From Chryseobacterium gleum (GTDB lineage: Bacteria > Bacteroidota > Bacteroidia > Flavobacteriales_D > Crocinitomicaceae), in assembly GCA_945897565.1 (NCBI GenBank), contig CAMDFN010000007.1:1-64000 (forward strand): a DNA stretch of 64,000 nt. The letters are read 5' to 3'. Below, piece after piece: positions 50,563 to 59,438 of the stretch (positions within the stretch are counted from its first letter, which is position 1; each line of letters starts with the position of its first letter). A model generated the notes under the pieces. That model did not search any database and was not told the origin of the DNA. It worked only from the letters and a program-made list of their open reading frames with translations. Position numbers and translations under genes: made by a program.

Positions 50563-51006
50563 TTAATTGTTAGTGGGCGCACCGGTATTGTTAACGGGCA
50601 TTCCGCTCTCTGGAGCTGGGCCAACTTCACCTTTAATGCGGATCACTTTGTTGGGCTCGTTGAGTGCATTAGAGGTAATGGTAACACTCTTGTTGATTGG
50701 ACCCGGACGATTGGTATCGTATTTTACACGGATAGAACCTTTTGCACCTGGTGCAATTGGCTCTTTGGGCCATTCAGGAACAGTACAACCGCAAGATCCT
50801 TTTGCGTTCGAGATGATCAAAGGCTCATCACCGGTATTTTTGAATTCAAAAGAACAGTAAGGCTCACCACCATATTTGATGTTTCCGTAGTCGTGTACCT
50901 CTTTGCTGAATTCAATTTTAGCACCTTTTTCAATTTGTGCATTGATGCTGTTAAGGCCAAGTACAGCCATGAAAACAACACCAAAAGAAAGCAATAATTT
51001 TTTCAT
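50563..51006 (-). CDS. DUF1573 domain-containing secreted protein
   Basis: Signal peptide. IEFSKEVHDYGNIKYGGEPYCSFEFKNTGDEPLIISNAKGSCGCTVPEWPKEPIAPGAKGSIRVKYDTNRPGPINKSVTI. Confidence 0.92.
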   Translation of the reverse strand: MKKLLLSFGVVFMAVLGLNSINAQIEKGAKIEFSKEVHDYGNIKYGGEPYCSFEFKNTGDEPLIISNAKGSCGCTVPEWPKEPIAPGAKGSIRVKYDTNRPGPINKSVTITSNALNEPNKVIRIKGEVGPAPESGMPVNNTGAPTNN

Positions 51007-51079
51007 AAGTATCAGTTTAACTTTCCGAAAGATAAGGAGCTTCTTTAGGTGTTTTTTGTATTTAACACTTCATTAACAT

Positions 51080-52087
51080 CTAGTCGCGCTTTAGCCAGCC
51101 GCGCTTGACAAAGAAAAGGAAAAGGCCTAAAGCCAAAGCAAACATAACACCTACAACAGTATAATAACCATGCGGGTAGTCTAATTCAGGCATGTATTTG
51201 AAATTCATGCCATAAACACCAACAATAAATGTCAGCGGTATAAAAATGCTACTTACGACGGTTAAAACTTTCATAATGTGGTTCATGCGTTGCCCTTGCA
51301 CCGCATAGTATAGGTTGGCTAGTCCGTCTAAAATCTGTTTGTGTTCATCGATGTCTTCCATCAAACTTATACAACTGTTTCTTAGGTTTTTGTAGTAGTG
51401 CTGGTTGCTCGCTGCAATGAGCATATTGTCCATTGATTCAAGTGCAGCAAGCAAGTCTTTGATAGGTTGTACAATCCTGCGCATGCTAATGAGTTGCCTT
51501 TTTTGGTCTTCAATAGTGCGCAAAAGGTCGGCCTGCATTTTGGTGTGGATGCGTTGGTCTATGCGGTCAATTTCATCTGAAACGAGCGAGGCGCACTGAA
51601 ACAATTCGTCTAGTAGGGTTTCGAGGAGGCGGAATAGCAAAAAATCAGCTTGTTGTGTTCTGATTTTACCTTTTGATTTCTCGATGCGCTCGCGCACTTC
51701 TCCAAAATGCAGCCCTTCATTGGTTTGAAACGAGAGTAAAAATTGTGAACCGAGTACAAATGTAATTTGATCGGTTTGGTTGGCATTGAGGTTCGTATTT
51801 TGAAGTGTATGGAGCTGAAAAAGCAAATAATTAGGGTATTCTTCAACTTTAGCGCGTCGAAGCGGCAAGAAGATGCTTTCATAGCTTAGTTTGTCTATGC
51901 CTATCTTTTGGCAAATTCTTTCAATACTTGTGCGGTCTTCGAGGTCGTGAAAATTGAGCCAATAAACGTTGTCTTTATCGATGAGCTTTGGATCAAATTC
52001 ATCGGCAAAATCGCTAGCTGATCCTTTTTTTACAGCAAAAAAATCATGACTGTATTGGTAGGCTTGTGCTTTTTGAGTTGGATTCAT
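51080..52087 (-). CDS. corA: Magnesium/cobalt transporter CorA
   Basis: VVSSIFIPLTFIVGVYGMNFKYMPELDYPHGYY (GMN motif), C-terminal TM pair FALALGLFLFFVKRGWLKRD. Confidence 0.95.
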   Translation of the reverse strand: MNPTQKAQAYQYSHDFFAVKKGSASDFADEFDPKLIDKDNVYWLNFHDLEDRTSIERICQKIGIDKLSYESIFLPLRRAKVEEYPNYLLFQLHTLQNTNLNANQTDQITFVLGSQFLLSFQTNEGLHFGEVRERIEKSKGKIRTQQADFLLFRLLETLLDELFQCASLVSDEIDRIDQRIHTKMQADLLRTIEDQKRQLISMRRIVQPIKDLLAALESMDNMLIAASNQHYYKNLRNSCISLMEDIDEHKQILDGLANLYYAVQGQRMNHIMKVLTVVSSIFIPLTFIVGVYGMNFKYMPELDYPHGYYTVVGVMFALALGLFLFFVKRGWLKRD

Positions 52088-52214
52088 GTTGGTTTTTTGG
52101 CGTTAGTCCGCAACCCTTGCAATTGTCTTGCTGCTTAAAAAACAGCTGGTAAACGTGCCTCAGCAGGTAAATTCCTGCGGTGAGAATAAGTGCCAAGACC
52201 AAGATTTGTTGCAT
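52044..52214 (-). CDS. Small FeoB-associated Cys-rich membrane protein-like ORF (56 aa), not in the supplied ORF track
   Basis: Hand translation: MQQILVLALILTAGIYLLRHVYQLFFKQQDNCKGCGLTPKNQHESNSKSTSLPIQS*. One N-terminal TM and a CxxC motif. Lies 24 bp downstream of feoB on the same strand. Confidence 0.75.
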   Translation of the reverse strand: MQQILVLALILTAGIYLLRHVYQLFFKQQDNCKGCGLTPKNQHESNSKSTSLPIQS

Positions 52215-52238
52215 GAGCGAAAGATAACGATAAAGTGC

Positions 52239-54179
52239 TTAAACCAACAGTTGAAATACGATAAATGCACTCAAATACGCAACAATACCCATGAAAACAA
52301 GCTGTAGAAGTGGCCATTTCCAAGAATTGGTCTCGCGCTTCACTACAGCCAGTGTAGCCATACACTGCATAGCAAAAACATAAAATACGAGTAGCGAAGC
52401 ACCGGTTGCTAGGCTATAGGTGGCTTGCCCCTTTTGGTTTTTTTCTTCTTTGAGTTTCTCGATCAAGCGTTTTTGAATATCGGCGTTGTCTCCAACTGCG
52501 TAAATAGTGGCCAATGAACCTACAAAAACTTCGCGAGCCGCAAATGAGCTCAGTAAGGCTATACCGATTTTCCAATCGTAACCAAGTGGTGCGATAGCGG
52601 GTTCCATCCATTTGCCAAAATGACCAATGTAGGATTCAGCAAGCAATACGCCGTTGTCGAGTTCTTGCTGTTTGGCTTGAGTGGCTTTTGTATAGGCGCG
52701 CTGTTGATGAAGTTCTTGAAGCGCTTTTTCTCTAGAAGCAGGGCCATAGGTGGCCAAAGCCCATAATATAATGGAAATAGCCACAATGATTTTTCCTGCA
52801 TCGAAGACAAAAACCTTCACTTTTTCAAATACTGTGAAACCAACGTTTGCAAGTCTTGGTGTTTTGTAATCAGGGAGTTCCATGAGATGAAATCCAGGTG
52901 TGCGGCTCTTGACGAGTAACTTGAGCAATAAAGCGGTACCCAATGCAAACACAATACCGAGCAGATACAAGCCGAACAAAACAAGCCCTTGCAGGTTCAA
53001 AAAGCCGCCAATATAGATTTTGGGAATCACCAAGCTGATCAGCAAAGTATAAACGGGTATTCTAGCTGAACAGCTCATAAACGGCGCCACCAAGATAGTG
53101 ATCAGGCGTTCTTTCCAGTCCGAGATTGTTCTAGCCGACATAATACCAGGAATGGCGCAAGCTACGCTTGAGAGCAGCGGCACAACGCTTTTGCCATTGA
53201 GCCCAAACGGCCGCATCAGGCGGTCCATGATAAAGACAACTCGCGATAAATAGCCGCTTTCTTCTAAAAGCGAAATAAAGAAAAACAATATGGCAATTTG
53301 TGGCACAAATACCAAAACACCCCCAATTCCAGGAATCAGTCCTTGGGTAATGAGTTTGCTCAGTAATCCTTCAGGTAAATGAGCGGCTATCGCGCTACTC
53401 AAATGCACGAATTGTCCGTCGATGAAGTCCATCGGGATGCTTGCAAAACTGAAGATGAACTGAAAAATAATGAGTAAAATCGCTGAAAAGATCAGGTAGC
53501 CAAATACGCGATGTGTCAAGATGCGGTCTAGGCGAGTAGACGGATTGACAACAACTCTTTTGGCATCAGATACAAGCCCCAATGCCCTGATTTTTTCCAG
53601 GCGTTCGTTGGAATTCTGCGTCTGTTCTGCGTCTGTTTGTAGCGTTTGAAAATTGTGGTCGTCGAAAGCGGTTCTTTCGCCGTTGTGAAGATGGTCAAGC
53701 GACTTTATGATACGGTCTTTACCGAGAGAAACCCGCGCATTGGCTGTCACGACTGTTGCTGCTGGAAAGTATTTTTGGAGTACATCGAGCTTGATTTCTA
53801 AGCCTTTTTGTTGGGCGCGGTCCCACATGTTGAGTACCAAAATGATCGGGAAACCGAGATCGTATAGCTGACTAAAAAATAAAAGATTGCGCTCCAAGTT
53901 GGCAGCATCTGCCACATAAATGATTGATTCGGGGTAATCGGGGTGGAGTGGGTTGCTGAGCACTTCTTTGACCACCTGCTCGTCTAAAGAACGCGCAAAA
54001 ATACTGTAGGTGCCTGGGAAGTCGGTGAGTTGGTGTTGCCCTTGTGCAGTTTTGAAACTCCCCCTTTTTTTATCGACAGTAACCCCCGGGAAGTTGCCCA
54101 CTTGCTGGCGCAAGCCGGTCAGCATATTGAATATGGTGCTTTTTCCAGTATTTGGGTTGCCGAATAACGCGATTTTCAT
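52239..54179 (-). CDS. feoB: Ferrous iron transport protein B
   Basis: IALFGNPNTGKSTIFNMLTGLRQQVGNFPGVTVDKKRG, DFPGTYSI, LNMWDRAQQKG, SVACAIPGIMSARTI, PFMSCSARIPVYTLL. Confidence 0.97.
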   Translation of the reverse strand: MKIALFGNPNTGKSTIFNMLTGLRQQVGNFPGVTVDKKRGSFKTAQGQHQLTDFPGTYSIFARSLDEQVVKEVLSNPLHPDYPESIIYVADAANLERNLLFFSQLYDLGFPIILVLNMWDRAQQKGLEIKLDVLQKYFPAATVVTANARVSLGKDRIIKSLDHLHNGERTAFDDHNFQTLQTDAEQTQNSNERLEKIRALGLVSDAKRVVVNPSTRLDRILTHRVFGYLIFSAILLIIFQFIFSFASIPMDFIDGQFVHLSSAIAAHLPEGLLSKLITQGLIPGIGGVLVFVPQIAILFFFISLLEESGYLSRVVFIMDRLMRPFGLNGKSVVPLLSSVACAIPGIMSARTISDWKERLITILVAPFMSCSARIPVYTLLISLVIPKIYIGGFLNLQGLVLFGLYLLGIVFALGTALLLKLLVKSRTPGFHLMELPDYKTPRLANVGFTVFEKVKVFVFDAGKIIVAISIILWALATYGPASREKALQELHQQRAYTKATQAKQQELDNGVLLAESYIGHFGKWMEPAIAPLGYDWKIGIALLSSFAAREVFVGSLATIYAVGDNADIQKRLIEKLKEEKNQKGQATYSLATGASLLVFYVFAMQCMATLAVVKRETNSWKWPLLQLVFMGIVAYLSAFIVFQLLV

Positions 54180-54205
54180 GACTTAAAAAGCTAGTAAAAT
54201 TTGCT

Positions 54206-54433
54206 TTAAGCCCGCTGTACTTCTACTTGCATGGCTTCTTCTTTGCGCATAGAGATGATGTTGCCGTTGATTTCGTAGGCGATGGGGTCACCAAATGGTG
54301 CTTTGAAAATCGCTTTGATTTTTTGACCTTTAGTGAGGCCCATTTCTGTGAGTTTGGGTGCTATTGTGTTGTTGACAATAGCCGAAATTTCTACGAGCTC
54401 ATTTAATAAAATGGAATCCAAAGTCTGTGACAT
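54206..54433 (-). CDS. feoA: Ferrous iron transport protein A. Start at MSQTLDSILLNELVEIS.
   Basis: SH3-like LTEMGLTKGQKIKAIFKAPFGDPIAYEINGNIISMRKEEAMQVEV. Immediately upstream of feoB. Confidence 0.92.
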   Translation of the reverse strand: MSQTLDSILLNELVEISAIVNNTIAPKLTEMGLTKGQKIKAIFKAPFGDPIAYEINGNIISMRKEEAMQVEVQRA

Positions 54434-54507
54434 GTGCAAATGTAAACTCATTAATAGAAAAACCACATACCATTTTTGTGGTATTTTGAATCTTTCTAAA
54501 TAAAACA

Positions 54508-55791
54508 TCAAGATTTGGTCTGCAAAACCAAGCGAGCCGTGTTACGGGTCTGTTGGTTCACTAAATTGGTTTTGCCCGCACTCATTTGTGCAAGAATAGC
54601 ATCGTTGTAATGGCGGATGGTCACGAGTTCTAAATTTTCGTTGTAGCGGATGTGATAGCGCGCTCCAAGTGCGCGTTGTAAACCATCGACGTCCATTTTG
54701 TCGCGATCTATCAGGACCGAGAAATTGAGTGCTGAATTTTGCATCAGGTTGATATGCGCCTGCATGGTAGCGAGTGCCGCAAATATCTCAGCGAGTTGCT
54801 TTTCGGCAATAAAAGAAAAATCTTTGGAGCTAAAAGTCACTAAAACTTGGTTGAACTTCACAATGTAGGAAGGAATCTGTGCATCGCGCTCCGCATTGGC
54901 AGAAATAGTGGTGCCCGGAGCTGCCGGATCAAGGAAAGAGCGCACATATAAAGGAATATTTTTCTGTTGTAAAGGTTGCACAGTTTTGGGATGGATTACG
55001 CTTGCTCCATAGTAAGACAACTCAATGGCTTCTTTAAATGAGATTTGTGCAAGCAGCTGCGTGTTTTCAAAGTATTTTGGATCTGCATTGAGCATTCCCG
55101 GTACATCTTTCCAGATTGTGACGCTTTCGGCTTCGCAACAATAGGCCAATATACCAGCGCTGTAGTCCGAACCTTCTCGGCCAAGTGTTGTGGTAAAACC
55201 TTCGGCTGTATGGCCAATAAAACCTTGTGTAATTGCGATATCTACGCGTTCAAATACTTGCTTAACGTTTTGTTGGCATAAATCGATGGTTTTTTTCCAG
55301 TCGACTTGTGCTTCTTGGTAATTGTTGTCTGTGCGGATGAGTACTTTGGCATCGAGCCAATAGCTGCTATAGCTTTGTTGGGTCAAATAAGCTGCCAGAA
55401 TTTTACTTGAAATCAGTTCGCCGCAAGAAACGAGTTGGTCGTATTGAAATGAGCGGTTCTCTTCCAAAGGCTCGAAAAACAATTGAGCTATCTGTTCAAA
55501 GATGTCCTCGAGTTCTTGGTGAACTTGCATATGACTTTCGGCAAACAAGCCCCATAAAATTTCTTGATGATATGCTTTAAGATCGTCGAGTAGGCGTGAA
55601 TAAATAGAATGATCTTGAGCATAAAGGGCACTGATCAGCTCCTCTAGTTTGTTGGTGGTTTTGCCCATTGCCGACACTACAACGAGTAGCTTTTGGTTGG
55701 GGTAGCGCGCTAAAATAGCGCTTACATTTTTGACAGCAGCGGCATCTTTTACCGATGCGCCGCCAAATTTAAAAACCTTCATCTTAGGCAA
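54508..55791 (-). CDS. lysC: Aspartate kinase
   Basis: MKVFKFGGASVKDAAAVKNV, LVVVSAMGKTTNKLEELI, TLGREGSDYSAGILAYCCEAESVTIWKDVPGMLNADPKYFENT, ISFKEAIELSYYGASVIHPKTVQPL. Confidence 0.95.
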   Translation of the reverse strand: MPKMKVFKFGGASVKDAAAVKNVSAILARYPNQKLLVVVSAMGKTTNKLEELISALYAQDHSIYSRLLDDLKAYHQEILWGLFAESHMQVHQELEDIFEQIAQLFFEPLEENRSFQYDQLVSCGELISSKILAAYLTQQSYSSYWLDAKVLIRTDNNYQEAQVDWKKTIDLCQQNVKQVFERVDIAITQGFIGHTAEGFTTTLGREGSDYSAGILAYCCEAESVTIWKDVPGMLNADPKYFENTQLLAQISFKEAIELSYYGASVIHPKTVQPLQQKNIPLYVRSFLDPAAPGTTISANAERDAQIPSYIVKFNQVLVTFSSKDFSFIAEKQLAEIFAALATMQAHINLMQNSALNFSVLIDRDKMDVDGLQRALGARYHIRYNENLELVTIRHYNDAILAQMSAGKTNLVNQQTRNTARLVLQTKS

Positions 55792-56782
55792 GTTTTTCAG
55801 CTAAAATTTTCATTTCAAGAGCAGGGGCATTTTTCTCATAAATAATGCGGTATACTGCGGTGAGGATAGGCATGTCCACCTCAAATTTTTGATTGATTTC
55901 GTACAAACTTTTGGTGGCGTAATAGCCTTCCGCAATCATGTTCATTTCGAGTTGGGCTGTTTTGACTGAATAACCTTTGCCAATCATGAAACCAAAAGTG
56001 CGGTTGCGCGAAAAGTTAGAATACGCCGTCACTAATAAGTCACCGAGGTAGGCGCTTGTTTTGGTGTCGCGGTGCACTGGATGCAACACATCTATAAAAC
56101 GCTCAATTTCTTGAATGGCATTAGACACCAACACCGCTTGAAAGTTATCGCCGTAGCCCAAGCCATGGCAAATGCCAGCGGCCAGCGCATAGACGTTTTT
56201 GAGTACGGCCGAGAATTCTGTGCCGAAAAGGTCATCGCTGGTGGTGGTTTTGATATAGCGACAACTCAATGCAGCAGCCATTTGCTGAGCGCGTTGTGCA
56301 TTTGAACAAGCTAATGTAAGGTAAGAAAGACGTTCCATGGCTACTTCTTCAGCGTGGCAGGGCCCCGAAATGATGCCAATGTGGTCATACGGAACACCAA
56401 AACTTTTGTGAATGAAGCGCGCCGGAATGGCATTGAAAGTCGGGATAATTCCTTTGACAGCCGAAAAAACGACTTTATTGGCAAAATGACTTTCGCCGAT
56501 GCCTGCAAAAGCTTCTTCCAAAAAAGCAGCCGGCGTGGCGATAATGACCCAATCAACGGCATTTAAGGTGCTTTCTAAATCTGTACTCAGGACCAATTGC
56601 TTGGTGTCAAAAGCCACAGATTGAAGGTATTTGGGGTTGTGTCCAAATTGCTGGATGTGCGCAATGGCTTCTTGGCTGCGCATCCACCAATGGACTTGCG
56701 TGCAATTGTTGCAAAGAATTTTGACCAATGCTGTAGCCCAGCTGCCGCCGCCAATGACCGCAATTTTTTGTGGTGTTTCCAT
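55784..56782 (-). CDS. gpsA: NAD(P)H-dependent glycerol-3-phosphate dehydrogenase
   Basis: IAVIGGGSWATALVKIL, ISGPCHAEEVAMERLSYLTLAC, GTEFSAVLKNVYALAAGICHGLGYGDNFQAVLVSNAIQEIERF. Confidence 0.95.
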   Translation of the reverse strand: METPQKIAVIGGGSWATALVKILCNNCTQVHWWMRSQEAIAHIQQFGHNPKYLQSVAFDTKQLVLSTDLESTLNAVDWVIIATPAAFLEEAFAGIGESHFANKVVFSAVKGIIPTFNAIPARFIHKSFGVPYDHIGIISGPCHAEEVAMERLSYLTLACSNAQRAQQMAAALSCRYIKTTTSDDLFGTEFSAVLKNVYALAAGICHGLGYGDNFQAVLVSNAIQEIERFIDVLHPVHRDTKTSAYLGDLLVTAYSNFSRNRTFGFMIGKGYSVKTAQLEMNMIAEGYYATKSLYEINQKFEVDMPILTAVYRIIYEKNAPALEMKILAEKLA

Positions 56783-56828
56783 TTGGCAAAGTTAAGCAAT
56801 CCTCCGCAATCCTAGACGGCGATGGTCG

Positions 56829-57671
56829 TTAAACTCTTGGGTTGTTTAGGGAGCGAATACCTTCGGCTTCCAAAGCAATGCGTCTGTGTTTGTATAACTT
56901 ACCAATTGCTTGCTTGAATGTTTTTTTACTCAATCCGAGCACCGCGCGCACTTCATCTGGGTCGCTTTTGTCGGTGAGTGCCAAAAAGCCGTCGTTGCCA
57001 GTCAAAACATCCAATATTTTTTGCTCGGCTGCGTCATAACGGCTATCGTTGGGTACTTCTAGGCGAATATCTAATTTGCCGTCGTCACGTACTTTGGCAA
57101 CGTAACCTTTGCACTCTTGTTCGCTTTGTACCGGTTGGTTGAGGTGGTCTCTAAAGATGAGCCCTTCGTAGCGGCTATTGACAATGACATTTCTGCCCAA
57201 TTTTCCCTCATCGCAGATCAATAAATCAACTTCCTGACCTTCCATACTTAAGTCCTGACAAGGGGTGAGTGCTTTTTTGACCTTCATGCTGCCAAATAAG
57301 CGGTCGGTTTCAGTGTCGTAGAGTAATGTGAATAATTCGCGATCGCCAATGACCAAGCGCTGGCGCTGTTCGGCAAAAGGCACAAACAAATCTTTGTCTA
57401 AACCCCAGTCAACAAAAGCTCCGTACGGATTGACCTCAACTACATTTAGAAAAGCGAGTTCGCCAAGTAGGATGTATGGTTTTTCGGCGACGGCCACCAT
57501 GCGCTCAGAGGAATCTTTCATCACAAACACCTCTACCTCTGTGCCTTCTTCCATATCTGGTGTCAGGTATTTATTGGGCAGTAAGATTTCATTTTCTTGT
57601 AAATCGACAAGATAAGCTCCAGGAGGTGCAAAGCGCTTGATGGTGAGTGTATTTATTTTTCCGAGTTCCAT
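56829..57671 (-). CDS. cvfB: S1-like RNA-binding protein (CvfB family)
   Basis: GAYLVDLQENEILLPNKYLTPDMEEGTEVEVFV, AFLNVVEVNPYGAFVDWGLDKDLFVPFAEQ, C-terminal winged-helix DKSDPDEVRAVLGLSKKTFKQAIGKLYKHRRI. Confidence 0.88.
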   Translation of the reverse strand: MELGKINTLTIKRFAPPGAYLVDLQENEILLPNKYLTPDMEEGTEVEVFVMKDSSERMVAVAEKPYILLGELAFLNVVEVNPYGAFVDWGLDKDLFVPFAEQRQRLVIGDRELFTLLYDTETDRLFGSMKVKKALTPCQDLSMEGQEVDLLICDEGKLGRNVIVNSRYEGLIFRDHLNQPVQSEQECKGYVAKVRDDGKLDIRLEVPNDSRYDAAEQKILDVLTGNDGFLALTDKSDPDEVRAVLGLSKKTFKQAIGKLYKHRRIALEAEGIRSLNNPRV

Positions 57672-57676
57672 AGGAT

Positions 57677-58735
57677 TTATTCTTGATAAGATTCTGGGTT
57701 AGTTGGTCTGCTGAAGAACTTGAAACGCTTGCGCTTCTTTTGGCTTGGGTTGAGTTCTGGGTTGTTGGCGGGCGTTGGTAGATTGGCTTGATGCGTGCCA
57801 TTGCCTGGGTTTTGTTGGTCTGAGGGGTTCATCCAGTCGCCGCGCATGCGGTTCTTTTCGACTTTACCTGTTTTTTGATTGAGCGCATAATAATAGCGCT
57901 CGCCAACGTCATCAGGGTTGGTGGCAATTACATCCGCTTCGAGGTTCCATAGTTCGCGGTCGTAGTCGTAAACGTAGGCATCGTAGGACATATCCGGAAA
58001 ATAATAGGAGTACACCCCTTCAAGTGCAGGAGCCTCCGGAGACAAGTGATCGAAGACAATGCGCGCACGCTTGGGCTCGAACTCAAGCGACATACTGGCC
58101 ATATTGGCGTATTCAAAAACAACGCGTTTTTTCAATGTTTTGGGATCTTTGAACACAGGACTACCGAATTTAGCACTCTGCCCAGTAAAACTCAGCACAT
58201 CTAATAATTTGAAATTGCTCATGGTGGTGCCGCCATCGTAGCCAAAAAGTAAATATTGGGTTTTTCCCTGAAAAGAGAAGTCGATGATTTTGTAGTAAAT
58301 GGCGCCATACCAGTTTTTGGTATCGACTACATTTTCTGGTTTGCTGTTGTAGGGGTCGAGCATATCGATGAGTTCTAGTACCAATACCCGCTCTTTTCCA
58401 TCTTCTCTTCGCAAGACAAAACCACCGTAGGTATTGGAAAGATCGGATAACTCGACGTTCCAAGTCAGCAAGCGAACCGTTTGGTCGTTGCTTTTGAGGT
58501 CGGCAATTTTGAGGGCTTGTAAAGGGAAGTCAAAGAAATCTTTGCTGCGCACGAGTTCAGACATTGCTTTTTTGAAATCGGCGTGTAATTTTTGGGTTTG
58601 GGTGTCGTCTTTGCTCGAGCGGAGCGCGGTCAAGAGTTGGTAAGCCTCTTGCTCTTTTTGCGCAAGCCCCTGTGCTTGGCTGAAAAACGGCAAAAGCAAC
58701 AAAGACAAAAGGAGTAAAGCAATAAGGTGCCTCAT
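57677..58735 (-). CDS. Secreted hypothetical protein with basic C-terminal tail
   Basis: Signal peptide MRHLIALLLLSLLLLPFFSQAQG. Continuous open frame in an operon-like context. No family recognised. Confidence 0.75.
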   Translation of the reverse strand: MRHLIALLLLSLLLLPFFSQAQGLAQKEQEAYQLLTALRSSKDDTQTQKLHADFKKAMSELVRSKDFFDFPLQALKIADLKSNDQTVRLLTWNVELSDLSNTYGGFVLRREDGKERVLVLELIDMLDPYNSKPENVVDTKNWYGAIYYKIIDFSFQGKTQYLLFGYDGGTTMSNFKLLDVLSFTGQSAKFGSPVFKDPKTLKKRVVFEYANMASMSLEFEPKRARIVFDHLSPEAPALEGVYSYYFPDMSYDAYVYDYDRELWNLEADVIATNPDDVGERYYYALNQKTGKVEKNRMRGDWMNPSDQQNPGNGTHQANLPTPANNPELNPSQKKRKRFKFFSRPTNPESYQE

Positions 58736-58773
58736 GTGGCGTTTAACGTCGAATGTGCTGTTTGGTTACGCAA

Positions 58774-59418
58774 TTACAAGCTTTTTAGCTCGGCTATGGT
58801 AGCCACAGGATCGGCCGCGCCAAAAACAAAGCTTCCTGCTACTAAGGCATCGGCTCCGGCAGCTGCTAATTGCGCGCCTGTTTCTAAATTCACTCCGCCA
58901 TCTACTTCGATTAAAAAATGAGCGTTGTGGGCTGTTCGTAGCGCTTTGAGACGCGCTACTTTGTCTGTAGCTGCAGTGATAAACTTTTGACCTCCAAAAC
59001 CTGGATTAACGCTCATGATCAAGACGAGGTCTAGCAGATGAGCTACTTCGTTCAATACTTCGATTGGCGTATGTGGATTGAGCGCCACGCCTGCCTTCAT
59101 GCCGAGTTCTCGTATGCGACTTAGGGTGCGGTGGAGGTGTGGGCAGGCTTCGTAATGTACGGTCAGGATATCGGCGCCGGCCTTTTTAAAATCTTCGAGG
59201 TAGGCGTCTGGGTTGGCAATCATGAGGTGTACGTCGAGTATTTTATCGGTGTGCTTGCGGATGGCTTGCAAGACCGGGAAACCAAAAGAAATATTCGGCA
59301 CAAACACGCCGTCCATGACATCGATGTGCAACCAATCTGCAACGGAATGGTGCAGCATAAGCGTATCGCGCTGGATATTGCCGAAATCACAGGAAAGTAC
59401 AGATGGAGAAACGAGCAT
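58774..59418 (-). CDS. rpe: Ribulose-phosphate 3-epimerase
   Basis: VSPSVLSCDFGNIQ, DWLHIDVMDGVFVPNISFGFPVLQAIR, DVHLMIANPDAYLEDFKKAGADILTVHYEA, MSVNPGFGGQKFI, EVDGGVNLETGAQLAAAGADALVAGSFVFGA. Confidence 0.97.
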   Translation of the reverse strand: MLVSPSVLSCDFGNIQRDTLMLHHSVADWLHIDVMDGVFVPNISFGFPVLQAIRKHTDKILDVHLMIANPDAYLEDFKKAGADILTVHYEACPHLHRTLSRIRELGMKAGVALNPHTPIEVLNEVAHLLDLVLIMSVNPGFGGQKFITAATDKVARLKALRTAHNAHFLIEVDGGVNLETGAQLAAAGADALVAGSFVFGAADPVATIAELKSL

Positions 59419-59438
59419 GGTCTAAATTTTTGCTAAAA

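Noticed and set aside
52135-52365. 76-aa minus-strand ORF MYGYTGCSEARDQFLEM... overlapping the feoB end
   Set aside because: Different frame from feoB and from the Cys-rich ORF, low-complexity and unlike any known family; the 52044-52214 frame explains the region better.
52239-54179. Possible split or degraded feoB because the protein is shorter than some FeoB proteins
   Set aside because: G domain, both gate motifs and C-terminal TMs are all present; length is within normal variation.
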